A stretch of 64,000 nt of DNA. Source: Lasiodiplodia sp. COLG20 (Eukaryota; Ascomycota; Dothideomycetes; Botryosphaeriales; Botryosphaeriaceae). The translations under genes were made by a program, and so were the position numbers. The DNA lies in contig VNWV01000030.1 of NCBI GenBank assembly GCA_009801085.1, positions 1 to 64,000 of the forward strand, given 5' to 3'. Below the pieces are notes generated by a model, which was not told the DNA's origin, ran no database searches, and saw nothing but the letters and a program-made list of their open reading frames with translations. This document shows positions 54,306-64,000 of this stretch, one piece after another. How positions within the stretch are numbered: the first letter of the stretch is position 1; every line of letters starts with the position of its first letter.

Positions 54306-54920
54306 CTAATTCTTGCTGCCGTCCGAGCCATTGCCGCCGCCGCCCCTGCCCCAATTCCACACCTCCCAGATCTGGTCCATGATGAGGTCCCCGTACCCGC
54401 GGCCCTCCTCAATCGCCTCGCGCTCCTCCTTCAATCTCCTCTCGCGCCACCCCTCCGTCTCGCCGCCCATCCACACCTTCTGCAGGACACCGCCCTCCTC
54501 CTTCTGCTCCTCCCCACCACCATTATCATTATTCCTCTCCCCCGCCTGCCGCAGCAACGCCTCCCGCTCCTCCCTCGCCCGCTTCCGCATCGCCTCCTGC
54601 ACCGCGCGCGCCCGCTCCGTCGGCATGTGGTCGGCGGGCTGCACCGCGCCGTCGAAGCCGTTGCCCACGCGCTGCAGGATGGTGCGGCCCGTCCGCTCGC
54701 GCGCCAGGTGCTCGGCCGCCACCAGCGTCATGCCGCCCAGCCCCATCGTGTACAGGTCCAGCTTGCGCGGCGGCAGCAGCGCGATCGCCGGGCACGCCAC
54801 TAGCAGCCAGATGGACAGCCGGTGCGTGAGCTTCGCGTAGCCTTCGCGCTCGCCCGAGGCGGGAGCGGGGAGGATGGTGGTGGTGGGTGCGTCCGAGGGC
54901 GCGGTGGGTGTTGATGCCAT
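54306..54920 (-). CDS. Small fungal membrane protein (often annotated rhomboid family membrane protein)
   Basis: 204 residues, no intron. After a Thr/Pro-rich head, two hydrophobic segments (IWLLVACPAIALLPP and LYTMGLGGMTLVAAEHLA) are followed by a long, highly charged helical region (AMRKRAREEREALL, ERRLKEEREAIEEG) and a conserved end MDQIWEVWNWG. Ascomycete homologues with this pattern are usually labelled rhomboid family membrane protein, but the GxSx and His of rhomboid proteases are absent here, so proteolytic activity should not be assumed. A mitochondrial or ER location is possible but unproven. Confidence 0.75.
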   Translation of the reverse strand: MASTPTAPSDAPTTTILPAPASGEREGYAKLTHRLSIWLLVACPAIALLPPRKLDLYTMGLGGMTLVAAEHLARERTGRTILQRVGNGFDGAVQPADHMPTERARAVQEAMRKRAREEREALLRQAGERNNDNGGGEEQKEEGGVLQKVWMGGETEGWRERRLKEEREAIEEGRGYGDLIMDQIWEVWNWGRGGGGNGSDGSKN

Positions 54921-55634
54921 GGTTGTGGTTTTGTGGATGTATGTGTATGTGTGCGTGATCGAAAGCGTATGTAGGAGATGTGTGGGCGTAGGTAGCCGTG
55001 GTTATGTAGTGCTGGCGTTCCGTTGGTGCGGCGGAAGTGAGAGGTGGAAATTTTTCTCGGGTCGTCGTTGCGGTTCGTCGGGGGCTCGTCGGGCCGCTGA
55101 CGCTAGCTCGGCAGTGAGACAACGCCCTTCAGGAATGTCGGCGACAGGCCGCGTCGAAGAGAAGATGTGGGTGGCGGCAATTGGCGATGCTGGTGTTTTG
55201 GTGCAAAAGTCGATGCGGTCATGACATCGACGCGCCTTCGATTCGTCGGTGCACGGACCTGATGCCCCGCCTGAATCGCGCTGCATATCGTCGGGTAACA
55301 GGACATGCTCCCAAGATATAACCATGGCCGTGTCGTCGCTTCCCTACCGCTACCGCAGCTGTCATTGGCCCAGCCAGTATGTCCCGCAGATACGAGGGGC
55401 TTTGCTATATAAGCCATTCAGTCAGCCATTCTGGCATGCTAGTCACGCTCGAAGAGGTGGTGCTTGGTTAAATGAGAGCCTGAAGGTTTACGTAGGGCCG
55501 TCCAAGTTATCACCCGTCCTCTGTGGGTAATAAAGAGGTCGAAGGTTCGAAAACGGGCTAGGGAAGACAAAATAGACGGTCCCAAGGAGTCTTTCTGAGA
55601 ACCCGCATGTAGCGGGGTTCAGTTTTGCCCTTTC

Positions 55635-55650
55635 TTTTTTTTTTTTTTTT
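55635..55650 (+). repeat. Poly-T tract (16 T)
   Basis: A run of T lies about 20 bases beyond the stop codon of the JmjC gene, in its 3' untranslated region when read on the minus strand as poly-A. Confidence 0.7.
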
Positions 55651-55668
55651 GTCTCTCACTTTGCACGA

Positions 55669-57008
55669 CTAAGACTCCTCCTCGTCGTCCCCGCCTTTTT
55701 CCGTCAGAGGATAACCGTTTGCGACTCCGCCTACGCTCCGAGCAAAGGAGAAGAAGGACCAAAACGGCCCACTGAAGTCCATGTCGTACCTAAAGTCTGT
55801 CAGCACAAGCCGCCCGAAGCCTTTTCCCGAACTTCGCCTCACCAGTAGTTCACCGCAACGCATATCCCCTCCTCCGAGCAGCTCTGCGCCACTTTATGGT
55901 ACCTGCACCACCCACATCAGCATCACCCACGCCCCACCCAAACGAAGCACTACTCACCACATCGCCGGCAAATACAGCATATCCCCCGGCTCCAACGTGA
56001 CCCTCACCGGCCTCGACAGCCCCGAAAACGCCGTCGCCCTCACCTCCGGCACATCCGGATCCCACAGCGCCCAATTGACCATCCTTTCCGGCCTTGCCAT
56101 CTCGACCCTCAAATCATGCAAGTCCGCCTCCTCTTCACCTCCCCCCCTCGGAACATACCTCCCCGCCGGCACGGCCCGCTCGTTGACACAGGCCGCCTCG
56201 ACGGGCGGCAGCAGCGTGAAGTGCTTGCGGCCGAGCACCTGCACGTAGACGTTCTCGTAGTTGTCCTTGTGCAGCGACGTCGTGCTGCGGGACGAGCCGA
56301 GCCAGAAGTTGACAGCGTCCGGGCCCACGGCGCCGGCATCTGGCTGCAGCGCGATGCGGGCGAAGGGGATGTCGCGCGGGACGTCGGCGAAGAGGCTGGA
56401 GTATTCGTTGCGGAGGTTGTCGTTTTCTGTTTGCACGCCTCAGCTGCACGGGGTTCGAGGGGGAGCGAGGGAGATGGGGGACTTTGGGAGAGAGGAGAGA
56501 AAGACTAACGTGTTTGCGCGTATCTAATGACCTTCGGTTCTTCGCCAACGTTGCCCAGTTCTTGCGCCTGCACCTTGTCGATGACGTCGGAGAAGAGCTC
56601 TTCGCGCTCGAACGGCTCGACGAAGACTAAGCTATCGTCCACCTCGCTCTCGACGATGGCGTCGGCGTTGCCGCGGTTGGTGATGGCGACGTTGACGTGC
56701 TGGCCCGCCATGACCTCCTTCAGGTAGGCGGCATTCCATTTGCGGTGCGATGGCCACGACGACGCGCCGCCTCTGATGACGAACGGCCGGTTCGTGGCGA
56801 CGTAACGCATGAACTCGAGCGGACTCGGCTCTTCCGAGAGCTCGTCGACGCAGTTGGGGTTGAGTTCATGGTACGATGTGATTAGGCCTGATTTCGGATT
56901 AGTGGATGGATAAAGAAATGTACAAATTACATGGTAAAACACGTGAGGAGAGGGACGTCTACCTCGCACAGACTCGGCTATCAGTTGATCGTTCCCCGAC
57001 GCCATCAT
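55669..57008 (-). CDS. JmjC-domain 2-oxoglutarate oxygenase, JMJD7-like
   Basis: Five exons: 57008-56963, 56887-56510, 56426-55958, 55902-55843 and 55789-55669, 357 residues in frame. ELNPNCVDELSEEPSPLEF and RPFVIRGGASSWPSHRKW form the N-terminal block of the JMJD7/cupin_8 group. SLHKDNYENVYVQVLGRKHF gives the metal-binding HxD and the Lys for 2-oxoglutarate, and LEPGDMLYLPAMW|YHKVAQS gives the distal His after a splice junction. All iron ligands are therefore present. The human homologue hydroxylates lysine on DRG GTPases; transfer of that role to this protein is inference. Three introns split Trp or Gly codons exactly, which strongly supports the model. Confidence 0.9.
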
Positions 57009-58006
57009 GCGGGGTGGGAATTCTGGACTGAACGGAATTAGTCAAACGGTGGGATGGAATTCTAGGCCGAAGTGGTTAGTCACCCCCAAGAACCAGAGTA
57101 CAACGCATCCGTTCAACAGATAATCTCACAGTTAGGCAGGTTTGCCGGGTGGCAAAAAATCACGACCGGTCTCGCGGTACTGGAAAGCTCAGCAAAATCC
57201 GACAAGGACCGGAATCACTGCTCGGAGCGAGGGAACGATCGGAAAGGAATTCAAAGCAACGTTGGGCGGTATGCTTCGCTCCTCGAAACGACGCAGACAA
57301 AATAGAGTGGTGGAATGATCGTCATGCGCTCTGAAACTCAAGTCAAAAATTACCCGGGCTTGACCCGGCCCGACGCCCGCCAGGAACGACGTGCAGCATG
57401 GAAGTGCCTTGTCGTACACCGTAACTAGCGGGTAACTCTACTTCGTCCCCATGAAGAGGCTCAGATCTCATAAAATGGATAAATTGCTATCTGCATAGAG
57501 CAAGTCCAGATCTTTAACCTTACAGATCGAGGTTCATGCATTTCAATATTTTTCTTCTGTTTTCATTGGTTTCTCGAAGCTTGAATACTCTTATGGTAGC
57601 ATGTTTCGTCTTGGTCTCGATCGCTTCTTCGACAGCTCCACCATCAACAAAGGGAATCCAGTCGCGTCGGAGTTTCTCTCATATGATGAGACTCTTCGGA
57701 TTATTCAAATCTCAACACGGTTCAAAGTGGTTTGGTCCTAAAAAAGCACAAAAGCACTGACATACCCACAGCGGGGCATTAGCGCGGGCCCTCGCATTCT
57801 CGACCAATCAGAGATGAAGTGAAACCGAATACGTCTGAGCATCAACATCACGGCCGATACGACCAGCTCACTAACGGCTTCGCATATGGACTAAAGGGAA
57901 ATGAGAAGCAGAATGTCCCCTTGAAGACAGGCCCACCGTGGCAGGTGCTGCACAGCACCAACGTGGTTTTCAGCTTCCACAGCCACTGCAACTGCAACCT
58001 TCAGCA
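57009..58006. other. Divergent intergenic region, no gene
   Basis: About 1 kb between the JmjC gene (minus) and the UPF0658 gene (plus). Only short unrecognised frames are present, including a 74-codon one at 57536 with a hydrophobic start. No repeats or RNA genes were recognised. Confidence 0.5.
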
Positions 58007-59171
58007 ATGTACAGACCGCGCACGAAATGGGAATGGGCATTCCTGTCAGTAGTAGTGCTTCAGGCCATGGCCGTAACTTCCGTGCAAGGGTAATTCAGAC
58101 CCAAGAATCAAAATCTCCCTTCTGTCTGACATAAGCAGCCTCCTTCTGAACGACTACCGAAAGCGGATCGAGCCGATCATCGCAGACGCCCAGTCGGGAA
58201 GTCCGATCCCCGTGACAATCGGGCTGGTTGCTTTTGATTGTTTCGGCCTGATCGCCTTCGCGGTCGACGGGTTGCGGTCCAAGAACAACATCCAACTGTT
58301 CACCGTCTGCGTTTGCAACGGCTGCATCTTCCTCGTCGCCTTCCTTCAGTACATGCAGATACACGAGACAGTCCTCACTGCCTCCCTCCAACTTTCCAGC
58401 CCTACCGAGTCCGTCGACCGCATCTGGCAATCCACGAAGCCGATCCTGCTAGCCACGCTCGTCAGCATCGGCGCGTGCAGCGCCGCTCTGCCTTTCGTCA
58501 CCTTCTACCTGCACCAGGAATTCGCATGGGCCATCTACAAGCACATCAGCGCCGATCTGGACGTGCGGCGGCGCCACCTGCAGTACCAGGTAAACTCCAA
58601 CCCCTGCTTCCCCTGCCACACCACTAACCCCGCCGCAACCAGCTCTACCTCGTCTCGGCCAAGCTCTGCGTCTGCGCCACGGCCAGCTTCCTCTTCATCT
58701 ACGGCTTCGTCGAGCTCCGCCCTACGCAGCCAGAGTTCGCCGTCACGATGCTACTCGTTCCGGTCGTCGTATGTAAGCCGCCGCTGGCCGTGTACTTCAT
58801 CAAGCGCGAGGCCGCGGCCGGCACCGCGGCAGTGATAGTGAGTGACCTCCCACCATCCCCCCCAGCACCCACAACGCTCAAATCTCGCCCAGATTCTCTA
58901 TGCAGCAGAAGCTGTGTACTTGCTGAGCAGGATGGCAGCGATAATCGGCAAGAGCGAGCAGAGCGCCGCAGACGATGCGATAGTTTTGTTTGCGGCCGCG
59001 GCGCTGTTCTGTGCCATCGCGACGCTCGCCACGGCGGTGCGGTGCCGCTGGAATTTCGGACGCGGGCTGAAGCCGCTGCTGTTGGCGCGGCATGGCGGGG
59101 CGGAGCCGGGGTCGGCGGCGGAGTTCTCGCAGAGCGAGTTGCGTCTCGTGCGGCGGTTCTCGATGGACTGA
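58007..59171 (+). CDS. UPF0658 family Golgi-type membrane protein
   Basis: Four exons: 58007-58089, 58136-58589, 58643-58837 and 58893-59171, 336 residues in frame. The start MYRPRTKWEWAFLSVVVLQAMA is characteristic of this family, and the 46-nt first intron has a CTGAC branch site next to its acceptor. At least seven hydrophobic segments follow, including VTIGLVAFDCFGLIAF, PILLATLVSIGACSAALPF and VLFAAAALFCAIATL. Between them lies a conserved VRRRHLQYQLYLVSAKLC loop. Fission yeast members localise to the Golgi; the molecular function is unknown. Confidence 0.85.
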
Positions 59172-59279
59172 GGCGAGGGGAGAGAGACGAAAAATGTAGG
59201 AGACGGAAGGAACTGTTGTTGCGTGTAATGTCGTAATACTATCTGGGCATTGCAAACGCCATCCACCCTATCATCATCA

Positions 59280-60587
59280 TCAAACCGGCGGAATCCACCC
59301 CACCCTCTCCACCGGCGTCCGCACCCACGTCCTCGTCCCCGGGCTCAGCGCATGATATATCCCCGCAATCAAATGCTCGACCCAGCCCTGCAGGTACCAC
59401 GCGCCCTCCAGCTCCTTCAGCAACACGACGAAATACGCGAAAATGGTCAGCGCCATTGGTTCGCGTTGGCGCAGGCAGTCGAGGAACTCGTCCGACAGCT
59501 TATACAACCACACGAAGACGACCTGCGTCGACGCGTGCCCCCCACTACCGCGTTCCGCCGCCACAGCATGAAACGACCGCGACAAATTATCAATCTCAGT
59601 CACGTAGACATCAGACTCGTCGTCCGGCTCCAGATAAGCCAGGATGAAGCGCAGCTCCTGCACGAGGGCATGTTCGTTCTCCGGCTCCGGCAGCGACCAG
59701 CAGCGGGCGACGCGGCGCATGCCGACATCGAACAGGACCGCCACCGGCCCGTTGCGCAGCGCCGCCTCGCCGTCAGCCGACTCGATGATGACGCGCGTGC
59801 TGCGGATGTGGAGCAGCGTGCCTGCTGAGCCTAGATTTCCGTCGGACGCGAGGAAGTCTCCTGGCTGCGGACCCTTTCCGAGGAGGTAAAAGGCGGCCAG
59901 GATCGAAAAAACGTAGACGGCGTGGCAGTTGGCGTCGTTGATGGATTCGAGCAGCGGGGTGGCGCTACGCAGCGCCCTGTCCCAGTAGACATCTGCCTGG
60001 GCGAGGTAAGCGTCCCGGCTTTCGGGCCGGAAACGTGCGAGGTGGAGCGCTGAGATAGAGAAGAGGCTGTTTAGGAGACATGGCCAACTGAATGATAACT
60101 TGGGGACGTCGGCGCGCCAGAAGTGCGAGAGGGCCGGGTTGGAGGAGAGGCTGGGCGCGGTGGAGATGTAGTAGTTGTGCAGGAGCTCGAGCTCTGTGGT
60201 CGTGTAGAGGGGAAGGTTGGGGTTGCTGTTGTTGCTGGGGCTGCCTGCGAATGGAGTGGCCGGTGTTGAAGTGCTGGTTGCTGCTGGGGTGATGGGACGC
60301 GAGGCGAGGGGTCGGGGAGCGGTGGAAGGTCCGGCGTTGTCGGTGTTGTAGTCGCACGGTATCGAATGCTTGATACAGTTCGTGCAGGATGGCTTTTGTT
60401 CGTCGCACTATACGTTTTGTTAGTTTCCGAGAAAGGTAAAAGGAAGGTGAGGGCCGGAGTCGAGAGCTCGAGTCATGAAGCGTACCTTAATCCTACGTTG
60501 CTTACAGTTTTTGCATCCCAGTCGGGACTTCCGATGGCTTTTCCGGGGCAAGTTACGGCCCCCAAGGCTTGATCTTCCTGGTGGCAT
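59280..60587 (-). CDS. Zn2Cys6 transcription factor
   Basis: Two exons, 60587-60486 and 60407-59280, 409 residues. Splicing completes the binuclear cluster: RLGCKNCKQRRIK joins CDEQKPSCTNC and IKHSIPCDYN, giving C25-x2-C28-x6-C35-x6-C42-x2-C45-x6-C52. A Thr/Pro-rich linker follows, then LELLHNYYISTAPSLS and LLNSLFSISALHLA, the beginning of the fungal_trans_2 regulatory region, which ends with ELEGAWYLQGWVEHLIAGIY and VRTPVERVGW, the standard C terminus of this class. It should bind DNA as a nuclear regulator; targets are unknown. The intron lies inside the zinc cluster, a position seen in many fungal members. Confidence 0.93.
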
Positions 60588-61209
60588 TGTGGATGGCGAT
60601 CGATGGTTGGCGGGTAATCACCACTTGGTAATGAGGAGCGAATGATAAAGCAGAGAAAGCGTGAAGACTGCCTGGAATACCTCCGCCCCAAGGAACAACG
60701 TAATGATTGTGGCTGTGAGCACTAGTATCGTAGTGCGGCAGGATGCAGATCGCTATTTTTAGGCTCTGATCCACCCAGCGGCAGTCGTAGGAGGAGACAA
60801 GCCGGTGACACAGGAAAAAAGGGATGTGTCGGTATCAGCGGGCCCAAAACAGCGCCGGCCGTTAATCTAGGCCGGTTACGTAAGCATCACTCTCATCAAT
60901 CATGTGCTATCATCGGTCCAGATTAAAGTTGAGACAATTGTAGCTGTTGACGTGCTTTAAGATAGTGGAACGCCTCATGTCTTCGAGTCTGTCTGCAATT
61001 GCTCTCTCCCATCCTGTTGCCTCCCCCAGCTAAGGCCTTAGACATTAATACGCACAGAACCAGTTCCTCCACATATAGCTTGACTAGTGATCGATATTAT
61101 GCTCTACTGAACTTGAAATCTAAATCTGAGAGCTCTAGTAGCAATGCTTTAGATACTCCGATATCTTGAACTGAGTCTAAATTTCAAGCGCCAATGTCAT
61201 CCCACCAAA
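60588..61209. other. Intergenic spacer
   Basis: About 620 bases between the Zn2Cys6 gene and the 3' end of the first RTA1 gene; no supported gene or repeat. Confidence 0.5.
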
Positions 61210-62146
61210 CTACGGGGATACAGTGCCGAGCATGTACGAATCTTCCTTCTCCAACGCTTCCTGAGTGATGACTTGGCCGGGGTGAAAGATGTTGAACAAG
61301 AGCGACGTGATGAACATGAGCGCGGCGTCGAAGACGTAGAGGTAGACTTCAGTCTTCATCAGAACTCCGTCATCCCCCTGGACGTACTCAATCAACCGAT
61401 AGATGGAGCGGACCATAATCATGCAACTCCCGCCATACAACACGTACTGCAATTTCTCCCAAGGAATGAGCGGGTCCTTCGAGCGAGAGGTGGGATATGT
61501 CGAGATGCGGCGGTGGAAAAGCCCCGCAACGATTATGAAGAAGCCGAAGAACACGATTTGGATCACTAGACCCACTGTAATGATGTGCTGGCCCTTTTCC
61601 TGATCCGCTGCAGTCTTAGCGTTCGCCATCATGCCTCCGCCTGTATTAGTCGTTAGCGAAGTTTACAGTCTTTGGATATCTCAGTATCTGCATACCTCCA
61701 GATTGAGCCAAGAATGAGACGACGTCCCCGAGGACGAACAGCTTGGTCAACCGCTGAGGCTTGATGATCGAGTGCGACTCGCCCTTGGTCAAGCGGATGA
61801 TTCTCCCGAGAACCATGTATACCGACGCAGCGTACAATGTGGGTCCCAGGAGAAGCAGTAAGCTTTGCATGACGTATGGAATAAGAGTCCAGTCGGGTGA
61901 CTGGTGGGCTGAAATAGCACGTCCGGCATAGCCAACGGTTTCGACTGGTGATTTCAACGTCAGCAATGAGTGATACAAAGTGTGATGATGCCACTTACAG
62001 ATGCCGCCAATAATGAAAGGCGTGAAATAGAAAGTCCTTTTTCTGAAGAGCTGGAAGGCATGCAAGCCCGTGCTGCAAACGAAAAGAATAACAAAGATGA
62101 CTGCCGCAGCCAGAGAGGGGTTATAATGGTATAATTTGTACTCCAT
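61210..62146 (-). CDS. RTA1-family membrane protein, copy 1
   Basis: Three exons: 62146-61999, 61944-61696 and 61640-61210, 275 residues. MEYKLYHYNPSLAAAVIF is the characteristic RTA1 start, FIIGGIFETVGYAGR the second-helix motif, LLLLGPTLYAASVYMVLGRIIR the central signature, and SFLAQSGGGGMM the loop before helix 5. Seven membrane helices are expected. Family members include RTA1 and RSB1 of yeast, which protect against toxic lipids or sphingoid bases and are described as lipid-translocating exporters. The C-terminal end ITSLLFNIFHPG is also typical. A paralogue starts 680 bases upstream in the same orientation, so this is a tandem pair. Confidence 0.93.
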
Positions 62147-62639
62147 GATGGGTGTGGATCGTTCTCGTGAAGGTGTCTGTGGCTTCCTTTGTGTTTTCTT
62201 GGAGAATTGAAACGATTGCCTGCGATTGATATATAAAGCGTCCTTTCTGTTTCCACTTTTGGCTTGTGAGGCTGAGTTCAGTGGTCAGTCGGTCCGTGAC
62301 CGTGTCTTCGTTTTCTCGACCAATGGGAGCAGCGTACCCCGTGCGTCACCTCGCGAATACGCCAACGATCGCGCCTCCTCTTGAAAAGCTTGGGCACAAA
62401 TAAGACATTTTTTCGGTCTTTGCAGTTTCAGTGTTCACGCTCTCTCTAGAATGGATTGGCTCTGGTGCTGCGCCCATTTGCGCATCGACGCGTGTTTACG
62501 CTTTGCTTGCGTTGCATGAAGATATACGAGCGACAATCCGTCTTATCTGTGCTACCTGACGCTGGTCTAGAAGTATGTTGCTGTATGGGAGTCTGGCTTT
62601 TGCTGTGCCATGTATGAGTTGGATGTGACTTTACACGTG

Positions 62640-62640
<1 letters not shown>

Positions 62641-62680
<40 letters not shown>
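62641..62680 (+). repeat. Poly-T tract (40 T)
   Basis: An uninterrupted run of 40 T between the two RTA1 genes, about 145 bases past the stop codon of the second copy. Read on the minus strand it is a poly-A run downstream of that gene. Its exact length is likely unreliable in any assembly. Confidence 0.8.
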
Positions 62681-62824
62681 CGGATAAGCCTATGTCATAG
62701 GTACGGAAAGAATGTCTTGACTTGAATGCTGAATTAATTATGATGTATTTGATAGTTTCAACTAGGTATTGTGGAAAGAATAGAGCATAAAAAATTAAGA
62801 AATTCAATATCTATCTGATTATAA

Positions 62825-63804
62825 CTACTTTCTTTCCAAGTGTTCCATTTCTACATCACCATGTCTTCGTATACTATTCAAATCATACCACGATAAACAA
62901 ACAATAAGTGTGATAGCCATAAGGGCAAAATCGCCCACGTAAAGAGGCCACTCATGCGTCATGAGGAATCCGCTCTGCCAGAATCAAGTCAACATAGATG
63001 AGCTGAGCAATGACAAAGTACGAACTTACCTTCCCCATTGCATACTCGACCACACGGTACGTATTCCTAATTCCAACGCAGGCACATGCGACGTATAGCA
63101 GAACCATATATCTCTGCCAGGGAAACTCCCCACTCATTGCAGCAGTAGTAGGGCGTTTCTGCATATCTCTGTGAAAGGTCACCCCAATCTTCACGAAGAA
63201 GCAGAAGATGTATATCTGCAGACCCAGACCGACAAGAATTACGTTGTTGCCCATCTTCATGTCACTCTGCTTCTTCGCCTGCGCAAGTATGCCGCTGCCA
63301 CCCGCCTGTACCAAGAAACAAAGAACGTCGCCCCAGACGAAAAAGCGCGTCATGATGGACGGATGGACGATGGATATTTCATCGCCGTCGACACGGTGTA
63401 TGATGCGTCCGAGGATCGAGTAGATGGAGGCGGCGAAGAAGATGGGTGCGAGGAGGATGAGGAGGGATTGGGCGATGTACGGCGGTAGGGCCTCGGTGTT
63501 GTCGTGGGCAGCGGCTCGAGCGGCGTAGCCGGCTGTTTCGAACTTGACTTGGGGATCAGCTGTTGTTGCGGTGGATCAAGCGGTAGTCACGCACCACTCC
63601 ACCGATGATTAGGGGTATGCAAAACCAGGTGCGCTTTTGTATCAGGCGAAAGGCATGGATGAGGGTCAGAAATCCACAGACACCGGCAGCGACGGTAGCA
63701 GCTGGGATGGATGGATTGTAGTCCCAGAGCTTGTATTCGGTTTTTTGATTGTTCTCGGAAAGTGGAGCGGAACCCCAACTTGTATAGTTAGCAGAGGGAT
63801 CCAT
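62825..63804 (-). CDS. RTA1-family membrane protein, copy 2
   Basis: Three exons: 63804-63595, 63542-63030 and 62974-62825, 290 residues in frame. KLWDYNPSIPAATVAAGVCGF, PLIIGGVFETAGYAAR, LLILLAPIFFAASIYSILGRIIHR and FLVQAGGSGILA mirror the motifs of copy 1, so this is a diverged paralogue and not a recent duplicate. The last intron must be removed to reach the proper end (GFLMTHEWPLYVGDFALMAI plus a basic tail); reading through gives a false stop. N-terminal NYTS is a possible glycosylation site. Function as for copy 1: resistance to toxic lipids is known for the family, and the substrate here is unknown. The start chosen is the Met before DPSANYT; an in-frame upstream ATG would add about 20 hydrophobic residues. 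Confidence 0.92.
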
Positions 63805-64000
63805 TGGAAGCGAACGAAGGTGGGTGCACTGAACGAGTGAAATGAGGATGCAAAAACCAGAGGGCAATCAAAACAAGCCTTGCAAAAGTGAGATGAAAGT
63901 GAGAACCAATCGTTTCTATATACTTGAATTTCGCACAGCGCTCAGTTGTGGATTCGAGGACTCCTAAAATAGCATCTACAAACCGAATCCGCGTCGAATT

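Noticed and set aside
55400..55580. Possible tRNA because of GGTTCGAA near 55547
   Set aside because: The B-box-like GGTTCGAAAAC lacks the final pairing consensus, and no matching A box, anticodon arm or acceptor stem could be folded around it.
57536..57760. Possible small secreted protein
   Set aside because: A hydrophobic start exists but there is no cysteine pattern, the frame is short, and nothing around it looks like a gene.
1..64000. CRISPR arrays, rRNA genes, bacterial-type operons or secondary-metabolite core enzymes
   Set aside because: No regularly spaced repeats, no rRNA-like sequence, and no polyketide synthase, NRPS or terpene synthase motifs were seen.

Overview
The window looks like a contig segment from a filamentous ascomycete (Pezizomycotina). 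The signs are many short 44-120 nt introns with GTRNGT-like donors and CTRAY branch sites, HET-domain and NACHT-type genes, RTA1-family and DUF3176 membrane proteins, an ERG2 sterol isomerase, and Zn2Cys6 and related fungal transcription factors. The class cannot be fixed from sequence alone; GC-rich, C-ending codons in the housekeeping genes would fit a dothideomycete or sordariomycete. All gene models below were built by hand. Exon sums were checked for reading frame wherever a full model is given.

Layout. 0.2-2.5 kb: a multi-exon membrane protein (minus). 3.4-6.2 kb: a HET-like plus ankyrin protein (minus). 7.7-8.9 kb: a small membrane protein and a GPR1/FUN34/YaaH (Ato) acetate-transporter homologue (plus). 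9.8-13.0 kb: a large vWA-domain protein (plus). 13.3-24.1 kb: a DUF7708-NACHT STAND protein and a HET protein in the same orientation (minus), a TA-flanked MITE, then a HET protein whose HET domain is split by an ankyrin module (plus). 25.3-30.5 kb: lipid-type genes (SDR, ERG2, phospholipase B, plus). 30.6-36.3 kb: a fungal transcription-factor-like gene and a DUF3176 protein (minus). 37.0-42.2 kb: a solo LTR with perfect 5-bp target duplication, a HET pseudogene broken by a second MITE, a small beta-rich protein and another HET gene with a damaged 5' end. 44.9-50.6 kb: a cell-surface single-pass protein and an alpha/beta-hydrolase-NACHT-ankyrin gene with an in-frame TAG. 52.0-63.8 kb: a return to core-type genes (coiled-coil protein, small membrane protein, JmjC oxygenase, UPF0658 Golgi protein, Zn2Cys6 factor, two tandem RTA1 proteins).

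Reading. The segment from about 3 to 50 kb interleaves ordinary genes with six HET or NACHT genes and one HET relic. These are the fungal heterokaryon-incompatibility and innate-recognition repertoire. The same segment carries the transposon relics and most of the broken reading frames, which looks like a rapidly evolving accessory region next to a conserved block (52-64 kb). The least ordinary items are the HET domain interrupted by ankyrin repeats, the hydrolase-NACHT-ankyrin gene with its single TAG, the neighbouring HET and NACHT genes, two small inverted-repeat elements, and a 59-bp palindrome present twice 30 kb apart.
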